From Burkholderiales bacterium (GTDB lineage: Bacteria > Pseudomonadota > Gammaproteobacteria > Burkholderiales > Burkholderiaceae_C), in the NCBI GenBank assembly GCA_003963075.1, contig RXJV01000059.1:1-64000 (forward strand): a stretch of 64,000 nucleotides of DNA, in the 5' to 3' direction. The notes under the pieces are model-generated. The model saw only the letters and a program-made list of their open reading frames with translations. It searched no databases and was not told the origin of the DNA. Positions 20,224 through 28,800 of the stretch are shown one piece after another. A program made the translations under genes and the position numbers. Every line of letters begins with the position of its first letter. Position 1 is the stretch's first letter.

Positions 20224-20973
20224 ATGAAACTGAAGTCTCTCGCCGCTGCGGCCCTGGCCGTCGTCGCCACCGCTTCCGCCCACGCCTCCATCCAGGTCAC
20301 GACCAACGGCAATTCGGAACTCTTCTTCGTTCTCGGCAACGACAAGGGCTCCTTCCTGCTGGATACCGGCCTGACCTTGAACGCTCTGAAGAGCGCCAGC
20401 TTCGCGAGCTACACCCAAGACGTGACCGGCCGGACTGGTTTCTCCAGTTTTGTCGCCGGGCAAACCACCCCGCTGTGGGCCGTCGCCGTGTTTGACGGCA
20501 GCGGTACGACCGGTTTCGGCTCGCTTGAACTGCTGTCGACTCGCGCCAGCGGCGTCACGCCTGCCACCATCAACAACGGCTCGTTCAAGTCCAGCGTGTT
20601 CAACAACACCGGCAAGATCGCCAACCTTGCCGTCGCCACCGGTGACCACAGCACAGCGACCAACGGCAGCAGCTTCAACCCGGTTGGCACGGACGGCTAC
20701 TTTGGCTCGCTGTTCTTCAGCCTGGGCCAACCCCTGAACCAAATCGGCAACGCCGTCGGTACGTCGTCCGGCTTCACGGACTGGAAGGGCAAAGGCACCA
20801 ACTCGCTGGCGAATGTGTCGGCGACCCCGCTCGATGGCTACAGCGCTTCTTTTGACGGCACCACACTGACGATCACCAACGCGAACGCGGTTCCGGAGCC
20901 GGGCACCTACGCGATGCTGGCCGCCGGCCTGGCCGCCGTCGGTTTTGTCGTTCGCCGCCGCCGCGCCGCCTAA
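20224..20973 (+). CDS. PEP-CTERM sorting-domain protein 1
   Basis: 249 residues. A signal peptide (MKLKSLAAAALAVVATASAHA) precedes a serine/threonine/asparagine-rich beta-type body. The tail VPEPGTYAMLAAGLAAVGF followed by RRRR is a textbook PEP-CTERM signal, recognised by an exosortase that cuts and possibly anchors the protein at the envelope. No exosortase gene is in the window. GGAG before ATG 20224 supports this start; an in-frame GTG at 20161 lies in the leader. The body has no domain I recognise. Proteins of this class often belong to exopolysaccharide or biofilm systems. Confidence 0.93.
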   Translation: MKLKSLAAAALAVVATASAHASIQVTTNGNSELFFVLGNDKGSFLLDTGLTLNALKSASFASYTQDVTGRTGFSSFVAGQTTPLWAVAVFDGSGTTGFGSLELLSTRASGVTPATINNGSFKSSVFNNTGKIANLAVATGDHSTATNGSSFNPVGTDGYFGSLFFSLGQPLNQIGNAVGTSSGFTDWKGKGTNSLANVSATPLDGYSASFDGTTLTITNANAVPEPGTYAMLAAGLAAVGFVVRRRRAA

Positions 20974-20993
20974 GTCAGCCAATGCCTAACTGA

Positions 20994-21027
20994 GCGCAGA
21001 ACCGGCGGAAGTGCCGCCGGCCTGCGC
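20994..21027 (+). terminator. stem-loop after PEP-CTERM gene 1
   Basis: GCGCAG ... CCGGCGG-AAGTG-CCGCCGG ... CTGCGC forms a strong two-part stem, 21 bases after the stop. There is no T-run, so it may act as an mRNA 3' stabiliser or a weak terminator. Confidence 0.4.
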
Positions 21028-21096
21028 GACAACCCGGCAAGGCTTTGCAGTGTCCTGCCGGCTTATCACCGACTACTCTTTTTTGCGAGTCCACTC

Positions 21097-22605
21097 ATGA
21101 AACTCAAGCTCATCGCCCTGGCCGCCCTGGCTGCTGCTGGCTCCGCCAACGCCCTGACCGCCGCCCAAATCGACAGCTTCCGCGCGGCTGGCACGCTCAA
21201 GGAAATCCGCCTGTCCGGTTCTTCCGCTTATCGTCTGGCCATCGCTGGTTACATCCAGACCATCTGCAAGCCCGGCACCATCGACGTGTTCTTCTCCTCA
21301 GCAAGCCTGATCGCCACCGGTGACGGCGAAGGCTCCGGCGCACGTGCCTATTCCTGCGACCTGGGCGTTAAGCTCGGTAACTGGGACGTTGGCACCCACA
21401 TCCTGATCAACAAGCGTGACTCCGGTGGCTCCATCGTTGGCGTGGCCAACGTCGCCACCAACGATGCCAGCACCATCCAGATGAAGGTGACGGCTGCCTC
21501 CTGCGGCACGTCGGCTGCTTACACCAATATCACCACCAAGACGGCCGTCTGCACGCAGAGCGAGGCCGTTGCTCCAGACGCTGGTTTCTCCGACCTCGAG
21601 CCGGCCCTGCTGAACGTGTCCCCCAACTTGATCGACAACGTGCTCGGCAAGCCTTCGAGCGGTAGCAAGAGCCCAGTCGATATCAGCACGCTGACCGTCT
21701 CTCCGTTCTGGCAAGCCATCTTTGGCGTGGCTGTGAACTGCTCGGCCTACCGCGCGCTGCAAGCCGCCCAAGGCCTGACCCAGGACAACGCTACTTGCTC
21801 CAACACCAGCGACGCGACTCGCCCGAGCCTGTCCAAGAACTGGATCCGTACCGCTATGGTCGGTAACGTCGACACCAGCATTGACGGCCTGCAAGGCTGG
21901 GGCCTGGTGCTCGGCACCGGCGGCAACGGCAAGACGGTCAATATCTGCCGCCGTGACCCCGGGTCCGGCACGCAAGCCACCGCCCAAACGTATTTCCTGA
22001 ACAACCCCTGCAACACGCAGTACGGGCTGACCCCCGCTCGCCAAGCCAGCGACACGAAGCCGAGTCCCGATGCCAACAGCGGTGGCGTGAACGTCATCGA
22101 GAACTCGTCGACCGGCGACGTGCTGACCTGCCTGAACAACGCCGAAACCAACAGCGCCTATGCGTTCGGCATCTTCAGCCGCGAAAACGTCGAACTGGAC
22201 TCCAAGTCGAAGTGGCGCTATGTCCGCATCGACGGCGCCCTGCCGAACCGTAGCAACAACACCCCGGTGTTCAGCGGTGCCGTTACCGGCGCCTACGACT
22301 TCGTCGGTGAAGGCACGATGAATTGGAACACTGCTGTGGTTAGCGCCAAGCCCGACCTCCTCAAGGCACTGCAGGACATCTCCAAGAAGGCCAACACGCC
22401 CGCCGCCATCGCCGCACTGCCCACCACCAGCACCGCCAACTCGCCCGAAGGTGTGATGGCCACCCCATTGGTGTGGTCTGGCCTCTCGAGCAACGGTTCG
22501 TGGAGTGGCCTGCAAGCGGGTGAACAGCCCTACGCTTCGCGCCTGCTGAACACCACCCAGGTGGGCGGCGTCAGCAACAGCTGCTCGATCTTCAACACCT
22601 TCTAA
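21097..22605 (+). CDS. secreted PstS/periplasmic-binding-protein-like protein, function unknown
   Basis: 502 residues with a signal peptide almost identical at its start to that of the preceding gene (MKLKLIALAALAAAGSANA). IRLSGSSAYR near the mature N terminus and RRDPGSGTQATAQTYFLN in the middle recall the two phosphate-binding loops of PstS/DING-type proteins (GSGSS and SGTQ). Several cysteines suggest disulfides in an extracellular setting. There are no ABC transporter genes nearby, and no membrane anchor or sorting tail. It may bind a ligand outside the cell or be a type II secretion substrate; both are inferences. A terminator follows directly. Confidence 0.6.
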   Translation: MKLKLIALAALAAAGSANALTAAQIDSFRAAGTLKEIRLSGSSAYRLAIAGYIQTICKPGTIDVFFSSASLIATGDGEGSGARAYSCDLGVKLGNWDVGTHILINKRDSGGSIVGVANVATNDASTIQMKVTAASCGTSAAYTNITTKTAVCTQSEAVAPDAGFSDLEPALLNVSPNLIDNVLGKPSSGSKSPVDISTLTVSPFWQAIFGVAVNCSAYRALQAAQGLTQDNATCSNTSDATRPSLSKNWIRTAMVGNVDTSIDGLQGWGLVLGTGGNGKTVNICRRDPGSGTQATAQTYFLNNPCNTQYGLTPARQASDTKPSPDANSGGVNVIENSSTGDVLTCLNNAETNSAYAFGIFSRENVELDSKSKWRYVRIDGALPNRSNNTPVFSGAVTGAYDFVGEGTMNWNTAVVSAKPDLLKALQDISKKANTPAAIAALPTTSTANSPEGVMATPLVWSGLSSNGSWSGLQAGEQPYASRLLNTTQVGGVSNSCSIFNTF

Positions 22606-22613
22606 TAGAAATT

Positions 22614-22645
22614 GCGGGAAACCTCACCGTTTCCCGCTTTTCTTT
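22614..22645 (+). terminator. intrinsic terminator of the PBP-like gene
   Basis: GCGGGAAA (22614-22621) pairs perfectly with TTTCCCGC (22630-22637) across an 8-base loop and is followed by TTTTCTTT. It starts 8 bases after the stop codon. Confidence 0.85.
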
Positions 22646-22657
22646 GCTTCCCTAGAG

Positions 22658-22682
22658 CCCAGACCGGCAGGTCTGGGTTTTT
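22658..22682 (+). terminator. second intrinsic terminator in tandem
   Basis: CCCAGACC-GGCA-GGTCTGGG followed by TTTTT. A perfect 8-bp stem 13 bases after the first terminator; the two together isolate the PBP-like gene from the next unit. Confidence 0.85.
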
Positions 22683-22701
22683 CAATCTGTGGCATTCATC
22701 T

Positions 22702-22745
22702 CCTATCCAATGTGCAATGTTTGCGACGCCTGCACATTGGATAGG
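22702..22745. repeat. perfect 15-bp inverted repeat
   Basis: CCTATCCAATGTGCA (22702-22716) and TGCACATTGGATAGG (22731-22745) are exact reverse complements separated by 14 bases. No T-run follows. It lies 150 bases upstream of the next gene, in the 212-bp gap after the two terminators (22683-22894). It could be an operator pair or a structured leader. No transposase remains are visible. Confidence 0.7.
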
Positions 22746-22894
22746 TATTGCCCCCAATGAGACTCGCGACCACGAGCTTTCACGAAAACCTTTGCGCAGT
22801 CACAAATACAAAAACAAGCTTGGCCAGTGAACGGTCATCTGCAACCAAATCGCTTCTTTTCTCTATGTTCTGCAGATTCCAAAGGGAACCAGCA

Positions 22895-24061
22895 ATGAAA
22901 CCTTCCCGCAATCTCCTCAGCAAACGCGTCAACCATTGCAGCCGCAGCATTATTGCCAGCGCCATGATGTCCGTTTTCCTCGCACCGATGGCGATGGCTG
23001 ACAGCGTCCCACCCGGCATCAGGACTGGCAAAACCGGAACGGAGAACAACCGTTCAGACCTTTTTCTGACCTTGATCGATCCTTTGAATCAGGTCAGCTA
23101 TGTGTTGAATCTCAATCTGGACGCAAGTGATTTCTATATCAACGCCCAGCAAGATGCCGGAAGCTATTACTTCTTGACGCTGGACCCGGCAAACGATGCC
23201 TCGCTCCAGGGCTTTGTCAACAGATCGGGCGTCAGCATGTCAAGCGCTCGATGGGCCGTCATGGGAGTCACCTACACGCCCGTCGCCGGCGATCCAAATA
23301 TCGCTGTGTATACAACAGCAGAGAACAACGGCCTGGTTACCAAACAGCAGGCCAGTTTTGATGTGATTGCCACCATGAACAATGGCAGCTTGAGAACCAG
23401 TCTTGCGCCTAAATTGTCCGATTGGGTCAGCTTCAAACTGAATCCTGCACAGGTCGGCGATCCAAATCTTCCCGTGCTGTCCACCACACTGAACAACGGA
23501 ACTCCGTTGGGTAGCGTGCTTTCCAGTGCCGACACCTCAGCTACTTATGCAGGTGCGGCAAACGCCTGGACCTCTGATGTCTGCCGCAGCGGAACTTTTG
23601 TCTGCCCTACCAACCCGGTTGGAATCTCATCCTGGTTCTACCGAAGCAAGGTCAACGGCACAAGCAGTCTTGCCAAGGTGGCCTTCGATGAGTTTGATAA
23701 TAAATCCAGTGACGGCTACTGGGGTTTCATCAAGGATCCCAATTCCAGCAAGTACTTCTTGAGCTATACGCTGCAGGGATCCGGCCCCGTCAACCTGATC
23801 AAGGCCGCCAAAGGCACGGCCGACTACGCTGCGGCGATCGCGCGCGTCAACACCACCGATTACGCTGCCAGCCTCGGCCCGGCACGCCTGATCAATGTCG
23901 CCGCCAATGACGTGGCCTTCAGCGGCCTCACGCTGAACACCACCGGCGGGCTGAACATCAGCGCCGTGCCCGAGCCCCAGACCTGGGGCCTGATGGCCCT
24001 CGGCGGCCTGCTGCTGGCGGCCCATGGCCGCCGCCAACGCCGCGAACGCCGCCGGGCCTGA
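22895..24061 (+). CDS. PEP-CTERM sorting-domain protein 2
   Basis: 388 residues from ATG 22895, which has AAAGGGA at good spacing. The frame stays open upstream to 22748, but without a ribosome-binding site or signal peptide there. A long signal region ends near APMAMA. The tail VPEPQTWGLMALGGLLLAAHG followed by RRQRRERRRA is a PEP-CTERM signal. The body contains FLTLIDPLNQVSYVLNLNL and a DGYWGFIKD block. It resembles the general body type of PEP-CTERM protein 1 only loosely. The first two thirds are clearly less GC-rich than neighbouring genes, while the last 300 bases return to local composition. Confidence 0.9.
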   Translation: MKPSRNLLSKRVNHCSRSIIASAMMSVFLAPMAMADSVPPGIRTGKTGTENNRSDLFLTLIDPLNQVSYVLNLNLDASDFYINAQQDAGSYYFLTLDPANDASLQGFVNRSGVSMSSARWAVMGVTYTPVAGDPNIAVYTTAENNGLVTKQQASFDVIATMNNGSLRTSLAPKLSDWVSFKLNPAQVGDPNLPVLSTTLNNGTPLGSVLSSADTSATYAGAANAWTSDVCRSGTFVCPTNPVGISSWFYRSKVNGTSSLAKVAFDEFDNKSSDGYWGFIKDPNSSKYFLSYTLQGSGPVNLIKAAKGTADYAAAIARVNTTDYAASLGPARLINVAANDVAFSGLTLNTTGGLNISAVPEPQTWGLMALGGLLLAAHGRRQRRERRRA

Positions 24062-24081
24062 GGCCCACCACAACGAGGGGG

Positions 24082-24109
24082 CGTGGTCCGTTCGGACTAC
24101 GCTTTTTCA
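24082..24109 (+). promoter_or_regulatory. palindromic GGAC motif, copy 3, upstream of tpsB
   Basis: GTGGTCCGTTCGGACTACG has a perfect GTCCG-TT-CGGAC inverted repeat. TGTCAC follows 27 bases after GGACT, as in copy 2. It lies about 100 bases upstream of the tpsB start. Confidence 0.35.
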
Positions 24110-24154
24110 TAACCCCTTCGTTGCTTGTCACGACACTCCCGCCATGTTCTGGAG

Positions 24155-24188
24155 CCGGCCCCTTGCCCAAGGGGCCGGATAGTTTTTG
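24155..24188 (+). promoter_or_regulatory. hairpin enclosing the tpsB ribosome-binding site
   Basis: CCGGCCCCTTG (24155-24165) pairs perfectly with CAAGGGGCCGG (24168-24178). The only Shine-Dalgarno-like sequence for the TTG start at 24186, AAGGGG (24169-24174), lies inside the 3' arm. The T-run TTTTT after the stem includes the start codon, so the same element also looks like an intrinsic terminator. It may restrict tpsB-tpsA expression by masking the site or by attenuation. Confidence 0.5.
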
Positions 24189-25853
24189 AAGCCCCTCGCC
24201 CACACCCGCACCGCCGGACCTCACCGTCGCCTTCTGGCTGCCTCGCTGGCCGGCCTCGCCCTGGCCTGCGCCGGTGCCGCCTTCGCCCAGCAACCCCCGG
24301 TCAGCGCGCCGCGCTTCGACATCCTGGAATACGAGGTCGAGGGCAACACGGTGCTGGGCGCCGCCGCGATCGAGCGCGCGGTGATGCCCTTCCTCGGGCC
24401 GCAGCGCAGCCTGGACGACGCCGAGGCGGCCCGCGCCGCGCTGGAAAAGGCCTACCAGAACGCCGGCTATCTGACCGTTTTCGTCGACCTGCCGGAGCAG
24501 CTGGTGGACGGCGGCGTGGTGAGGCTCAAGGTGCTGGAAGGCCGGGTCGACCGGCTGGCCGTGACCGGCGCGCGCTATTACGACCAGGGCCGCATCCGCG
24601 AGCGGGTGACCGAGCTTGCCGAGGGCCAGGTGCCGAATTTCAACGAGGTGCAAAAGCAGCTCGCCCAGGTCAACAACAGCGAGACCCGCCAGGTCCAGCC
24701 GGTGCTGCGCCCGGGCCTGCTGCCCGGCACCGTGGAGGCCGAGCTGCAGGTCAAGGACAAGCTGCCGCTGTCGGGCTTCGTCGAGGTCAGCAATGCGGCC
24801 ACCGCCAACACCACCGCCGAACGGGCCACCGCCAACCTGCGCTACGACAACCTCTGGCAGCTCGGCCACAGCATCGGCCTGACCGTGACGACCGCGCCCA
24901 CCGCGCCCAAGCAGACCACGGTGACCGTGCTGAACTACGGCATCCCGCTGGCGCAGGGCGACAACCTCAGCCTCTACGCCACCCACTCCAGCAGCAACAC
25001 CAATTCGCTGGGCGGCACCCAGGTGCTGGGCAAGGGCAACACCCTGGGCCTGCGCTATGGCATCAACCTGGGCATCAGTGAGCAATGGGCGCAGAACCTG
25101 AGCCTGGGCTTTGACTACCGCAATGTGCAGCAGCAGGTGCGCTTTGGCAGCGCCAGCATCACCAAGCCGCTGCGCTATATGCCGCTGCAGGCCGGCTACA
25201 CGGCCAACTGGTTCGGCCCCAGCCGCCAGGGCCAGCTCGCGCTGACGATGAGCTTTGGCCTGAGCCCGCTGCTGGCGCGCCGCATCGACGGCTGCGAGCT
25301 GGAGGACGGCAGCATCGGCGTGGACGACCAGTTCCGCTGCTCGCGCAAGGGCGCCGACGGCGGCTTCTCGACGCTGCGCATGGACCTGCGCCACACCGAG
25401 AACTTCGCCAACTTCAGCATCGCCGGCCGCGTCGCCGGCCAGCTGGCCACGCAGCAGCTCACCAGCGCCGAGCAGTTCACCCTGGGCGGCGCCGACACGG
25501 TGCGCGGCTATTACGAGAGCGCCGCCGTCGGCGACCTCGGCCTGATGGCCTCACTCGAACTGCGCAGCGCCAACCTCGCCACCTGGCTGCAACGCCGGCA
25601 CCCCGGCGAGGCCTTGGCCGACCTCGGCGAGCTGAGCCTGCTGGCCTTTGTGGACGCCGGCCGCGTGCAGACCATCAACCCCGACCCGGGCCAGGCCTTG
25701 CGCCAGCCGCTGCTGGGCACGGGCGTGGGCGTCCGATTCGCCAGCCGCAGCGGCGTCAACCTCGACCTGACCATCGCCGAGGCCCACCGGGCCATCGCCG
25801 GCGCCCCCAAGCCGGGCACCCGTGCCCATGCGCGCATGTTCGTGAAGTTCTGA
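24186..25853 (+). CDS. two-partner secretion outer-membrane transporter TpsB (FhaC/ShlB family)
   Basis: 555 residues: signal peptide ending around AGAAFAQ, two POTRA-type domains (about 45-115 and 118-190; LRVLEGRV-like region VVRLKVLEGRVDRLAVTG), and a 16-strand barrel from about 200. The family-defining lid-lock motif GGADTVRGY lies near residue 434, and the protein ends in Phe (FVKF), as expected for BAM-inserted barrels. It exports the TpsA encoded 2 bases downstream. TTG at 24186 is the only start that retains the signal peptide, because an in-frame TAG lies two codons earlier. The ribosome-binding site is hidden in a hairpin. Confidence 0.95.
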   Translation: MKPLAHTRTAGPHRRLLAASLAGLALACAGAAFAQQPPVSAPRFDILEYEVEGNTVLGAAAIERAVMPFLGPQRSLDDAEAARAALEKAYQNAGYLTVFVDLPEQLVDGGVVRLKVLEGRVDRLAVTGARYYDQGRIRERVTELAEGQVPNFNEVQKQLAQVNNSETRQVQPVLRPGLLPGTVEAELQVKDKLPLSGFVEVSNAATANTTAERATANLRYDNLWQLGHSIGLTVTTAPTAPKQTTVTVLNYGIPLAQGDNLSLYATHSSSNTNSLGGTQVLGKGNTLGLRYGINLGISEQWAQNLSLGFDYRNVQQQVRFGSASITKPLRYMPLQAGYTANWFGPSRQGQLALTMSFGLSPLLARRIDGCELEDGSIGVDDQFRCSRKGADGGFSTLRMDLRHTENFANFSIAGRVAGQLATQQLTSAEQFTLGGADTVRGYYESAAVGDLGLMASLELRSANLATWLQRRHPGEALADLGELSLLAFVDAGRVQTINPDPGQALRQPLLGTGVGVRFASRSGVNLDLTIAEAHRAIAGAPKPGTRAHARMFVKF

Positions 25854-25855
25854 CT

Positions 25856-28800
25856 ATGCCCCGCCACATCAAGCATCCGCAGCGTCCCCTGACCCCCGCA
25901 CCGCGCCCGACGGCGCGCGCGGCCGACGTCTCACCGCCCTGGCCCCATGCGGGCCACGCGCTGCTGCAGCCGCTGATCGTGGCCCTGGCGGCATCGATGC
26001 CGCTCACCAGCCTGGCCCAGACCAAGCCGGTGCTGCCGGTGCCGTCGACCCCGTCGGCCACGATCCCCGGCTGGCGCGCCTACAGCAATGGCGCCGAACG
26101 GACAACGCAGCCGATCATCAGCCCCGATGGCCGCTCGATGACCATCGACCAGCAGGGCACCCGCGCGATCTACAACTGGAACAGCTTCAACATCGGCGCC
26201 GGCAACGCGGTCACCTTCGACATGGCCCAGAAGGGCTCGAGCGCGCTGAACCGCATCAACGGCAACGACCCCAGCCAGATCTTCGGCTCGCTCAAGGCCA
26301 CCAACGGCGGCGAGGTCATCCTCTACAACCGCAACGGCATCCTGTTCGGCGGCGGTGCCCAGGTCAATGTGGGCAGCCTGATCGCGACGACGCTGAGCCC
26401 GCGCGACGCCGACTTCAAGGCCGGCTTTGGCGGCAACATCACCGGCGGCGATGCAGCGTTCTCGGTGTTGCATGACCCCGCGAACTCGCCGGGGCTGTTC
26501 TCGAGCAGCTTTGTGCGGGTCGACGCCGGCGCTCAACTCACCAGCGCCGAGGGCGGGCGCATCTTCCTGTTCGCCAAGCAGGTGAGCAACGCCGGCACGA
26601 TCACCTCGCCCGGCGGCCAGGTGGTGCTGGGCGCGGGCGCCGAGGCCTATCTGCGCCTGCCCACCGGCGACACCCTGTACGCCTCCGAGGTCAACCCGGC
26701 TGTGCCGTCGGTGCGCGGCCTGCTGGTCGACCTGGGCCGCGCCGGCCTCGACAAGGCGGGCGATGGCAGCGTTAGCAACGACGCTGCCGGCGTGATCTCG
26801 ACGCCGCGCGGCAACACCACGCTGGTGGGCATGGCGGTGAACCAGTCGGGCCGGGTCACGGCGACGACGAGCGTGTCCCAGAACGGCTCCATCCTGCTGC
26901 TGGCGCAAGGTGGAGCCTCGACAGGCAACGGCATCGGTAGCGGCAGCCCGAGCTACAAGCGCGCCCAGGTCAACGGCGACCTCGTGCTCGGCAGCGGCAG
27001 CCGCACGGAGATCCTGCCGGACAACAATGGCGCCGACGGCAAACCGCTCAGCTCCGACGACAGCTCCACCTTTGTCGCGTCACGGCTGCAGTTCAACGGC
27101 CAGAACATCACGCTCAGGCCCAATGCCCAGGTCGTCGCCCCGGGCGCGCAGGCCTCCATCCGCGCCACGACCACACCGATCTACGACCCGACGCCGGGCA
27201 AGTTGTTCGAGTTCAAGCCCGATGCCGGTCGTGTGCTGATCGGCGAAGGCGCCAGCATCGACCTGTCGGGCACCACCGACACGACCTTGAGCGCCGGCCG
27301 CTTCTTCGTCACCACCGAGCTGCTGGGCAGCAACGACCTCGCGGATTCGCCGCTGCAAAAGAGCGGCCTGCTCTACCGCAACAAGGTCACGCTGGACGTC
27401 CGCAACAGCTCGCCCATCCTGGGCAGCCTGGCCAGCTACCGCAGCGCGCTGCAGCGCAGCGCCAGCGAGCGCATGTCCGTCGGTGGCTCGTTGAGCCTGC
27501 TGGCCGGCGAGGCCGTCGTGATGGCCAACAGCGCGACGCTGAATGTCTCGGGCGGCAAGGTCAACTACACCGATGCGGTGGTGTCGCCCACGGTGCTGAC
27601 CGCGAGCACCGGCAAGACCTATTCGCTCTCCGATGCCCCCAAGGACCTTGTCTACACCGGCATCACCAACGCCTTCACCAACGTCACCAGCTGGAAGCGC
27701 AACGGCGCCACAGTGGCCTACGGGACGCTGACGCCCGGACGGCTGGAATCCGGCTATGTTTCCGGCAGCGCTGGTGGCTCGCTGTTCGTGCTGGCACCGA
27801 ACGAGGTGCTGGGCGGCAAACTGTTGGGCGGCACGACGGTTGGCCGGCGCCAGACCAACGGCCTCGACGCGCTCGCCAAGCCGGCCAGCCTGGAGCTGGG
27901 CACTGCGTTTCATGGCCCCGACGGCGCCTTCAGTGCCGGCGCGGGCTACCTGGGCCCGATACTCGGTGCGCTGGACATCAGCCGCAGTGCGACCAGCCTG
28001 AGCGGCGCGAACTGGAACACGCTGCTGACCGACCCCTTGGCCGCAGCCCCCGGCGGCGGCTGGGTGTCGACCCTGTCCGCCGACCAGCTCGAGGCGAGCG
28101 GATTTGGCGCGATCACGATCAGCACCGCACGCGACCTGACCTTGAAGGCCGAGATCGGCCAGCTGAACCTGCCCCGGCTCGCCAGCCTGGCCCTGAATTC
28201 GCAGGGCGGCGGCGTGCTGATCGACAGCTCGGTACGCCTGCCGGGCGGTAGCCTCAGCGCGCGCAGCCTGCGCACCGGCGATGTGAAGCTGGGCCGCCAG
28301 GTGGTGCTGGATGCCTCGGGTGACTGGGTCAATGCGTTGCTGGACGGCGCTGGCTCCAGCGCTGGAACGGCCGGCGGCAGCATCACGCTCAGTTCACAGC
28401 GCAGCGTGATCACGGGGCCGGGCGCGGTGCTCGATGTGTCCGGCGGCGCGCTGGTGGACGCCAGCGGCACGGTGCGGGGTGGCAACGGCGGCAGCATCGT
28501 GCTGAGCTCCGGCTTCGCGGACACGATCAGCGGCGAAACGATCGACCAGTCGACGCAACGCCAATTGCAGATTTCTGGCATCACGCTGCGCAGCTTCTCG
28601 ACGACGCGCGGTGGCAGCCTCAGCCTGACTGCCCCGTCTTTCGATATCGGCAGCTTTTCGACCCCCTTGGCTGTGAACGCCGCGGACGCGACGCGGGCAC
28701 CCAATGGACTGAGCCTGTCGGCCGAGTTTTTTGGCCAGGGCGGTTTCACCGCCTTCACACTCGACGGGCGCCGCGCCCTGACCGTGGAGCCCGGCACCGT

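Noticed and set aside
22702-22745. Insertion sequence ends
   Set aside because: Arms are only 14 bases apart, no transposase frame and no target duplication are visible.
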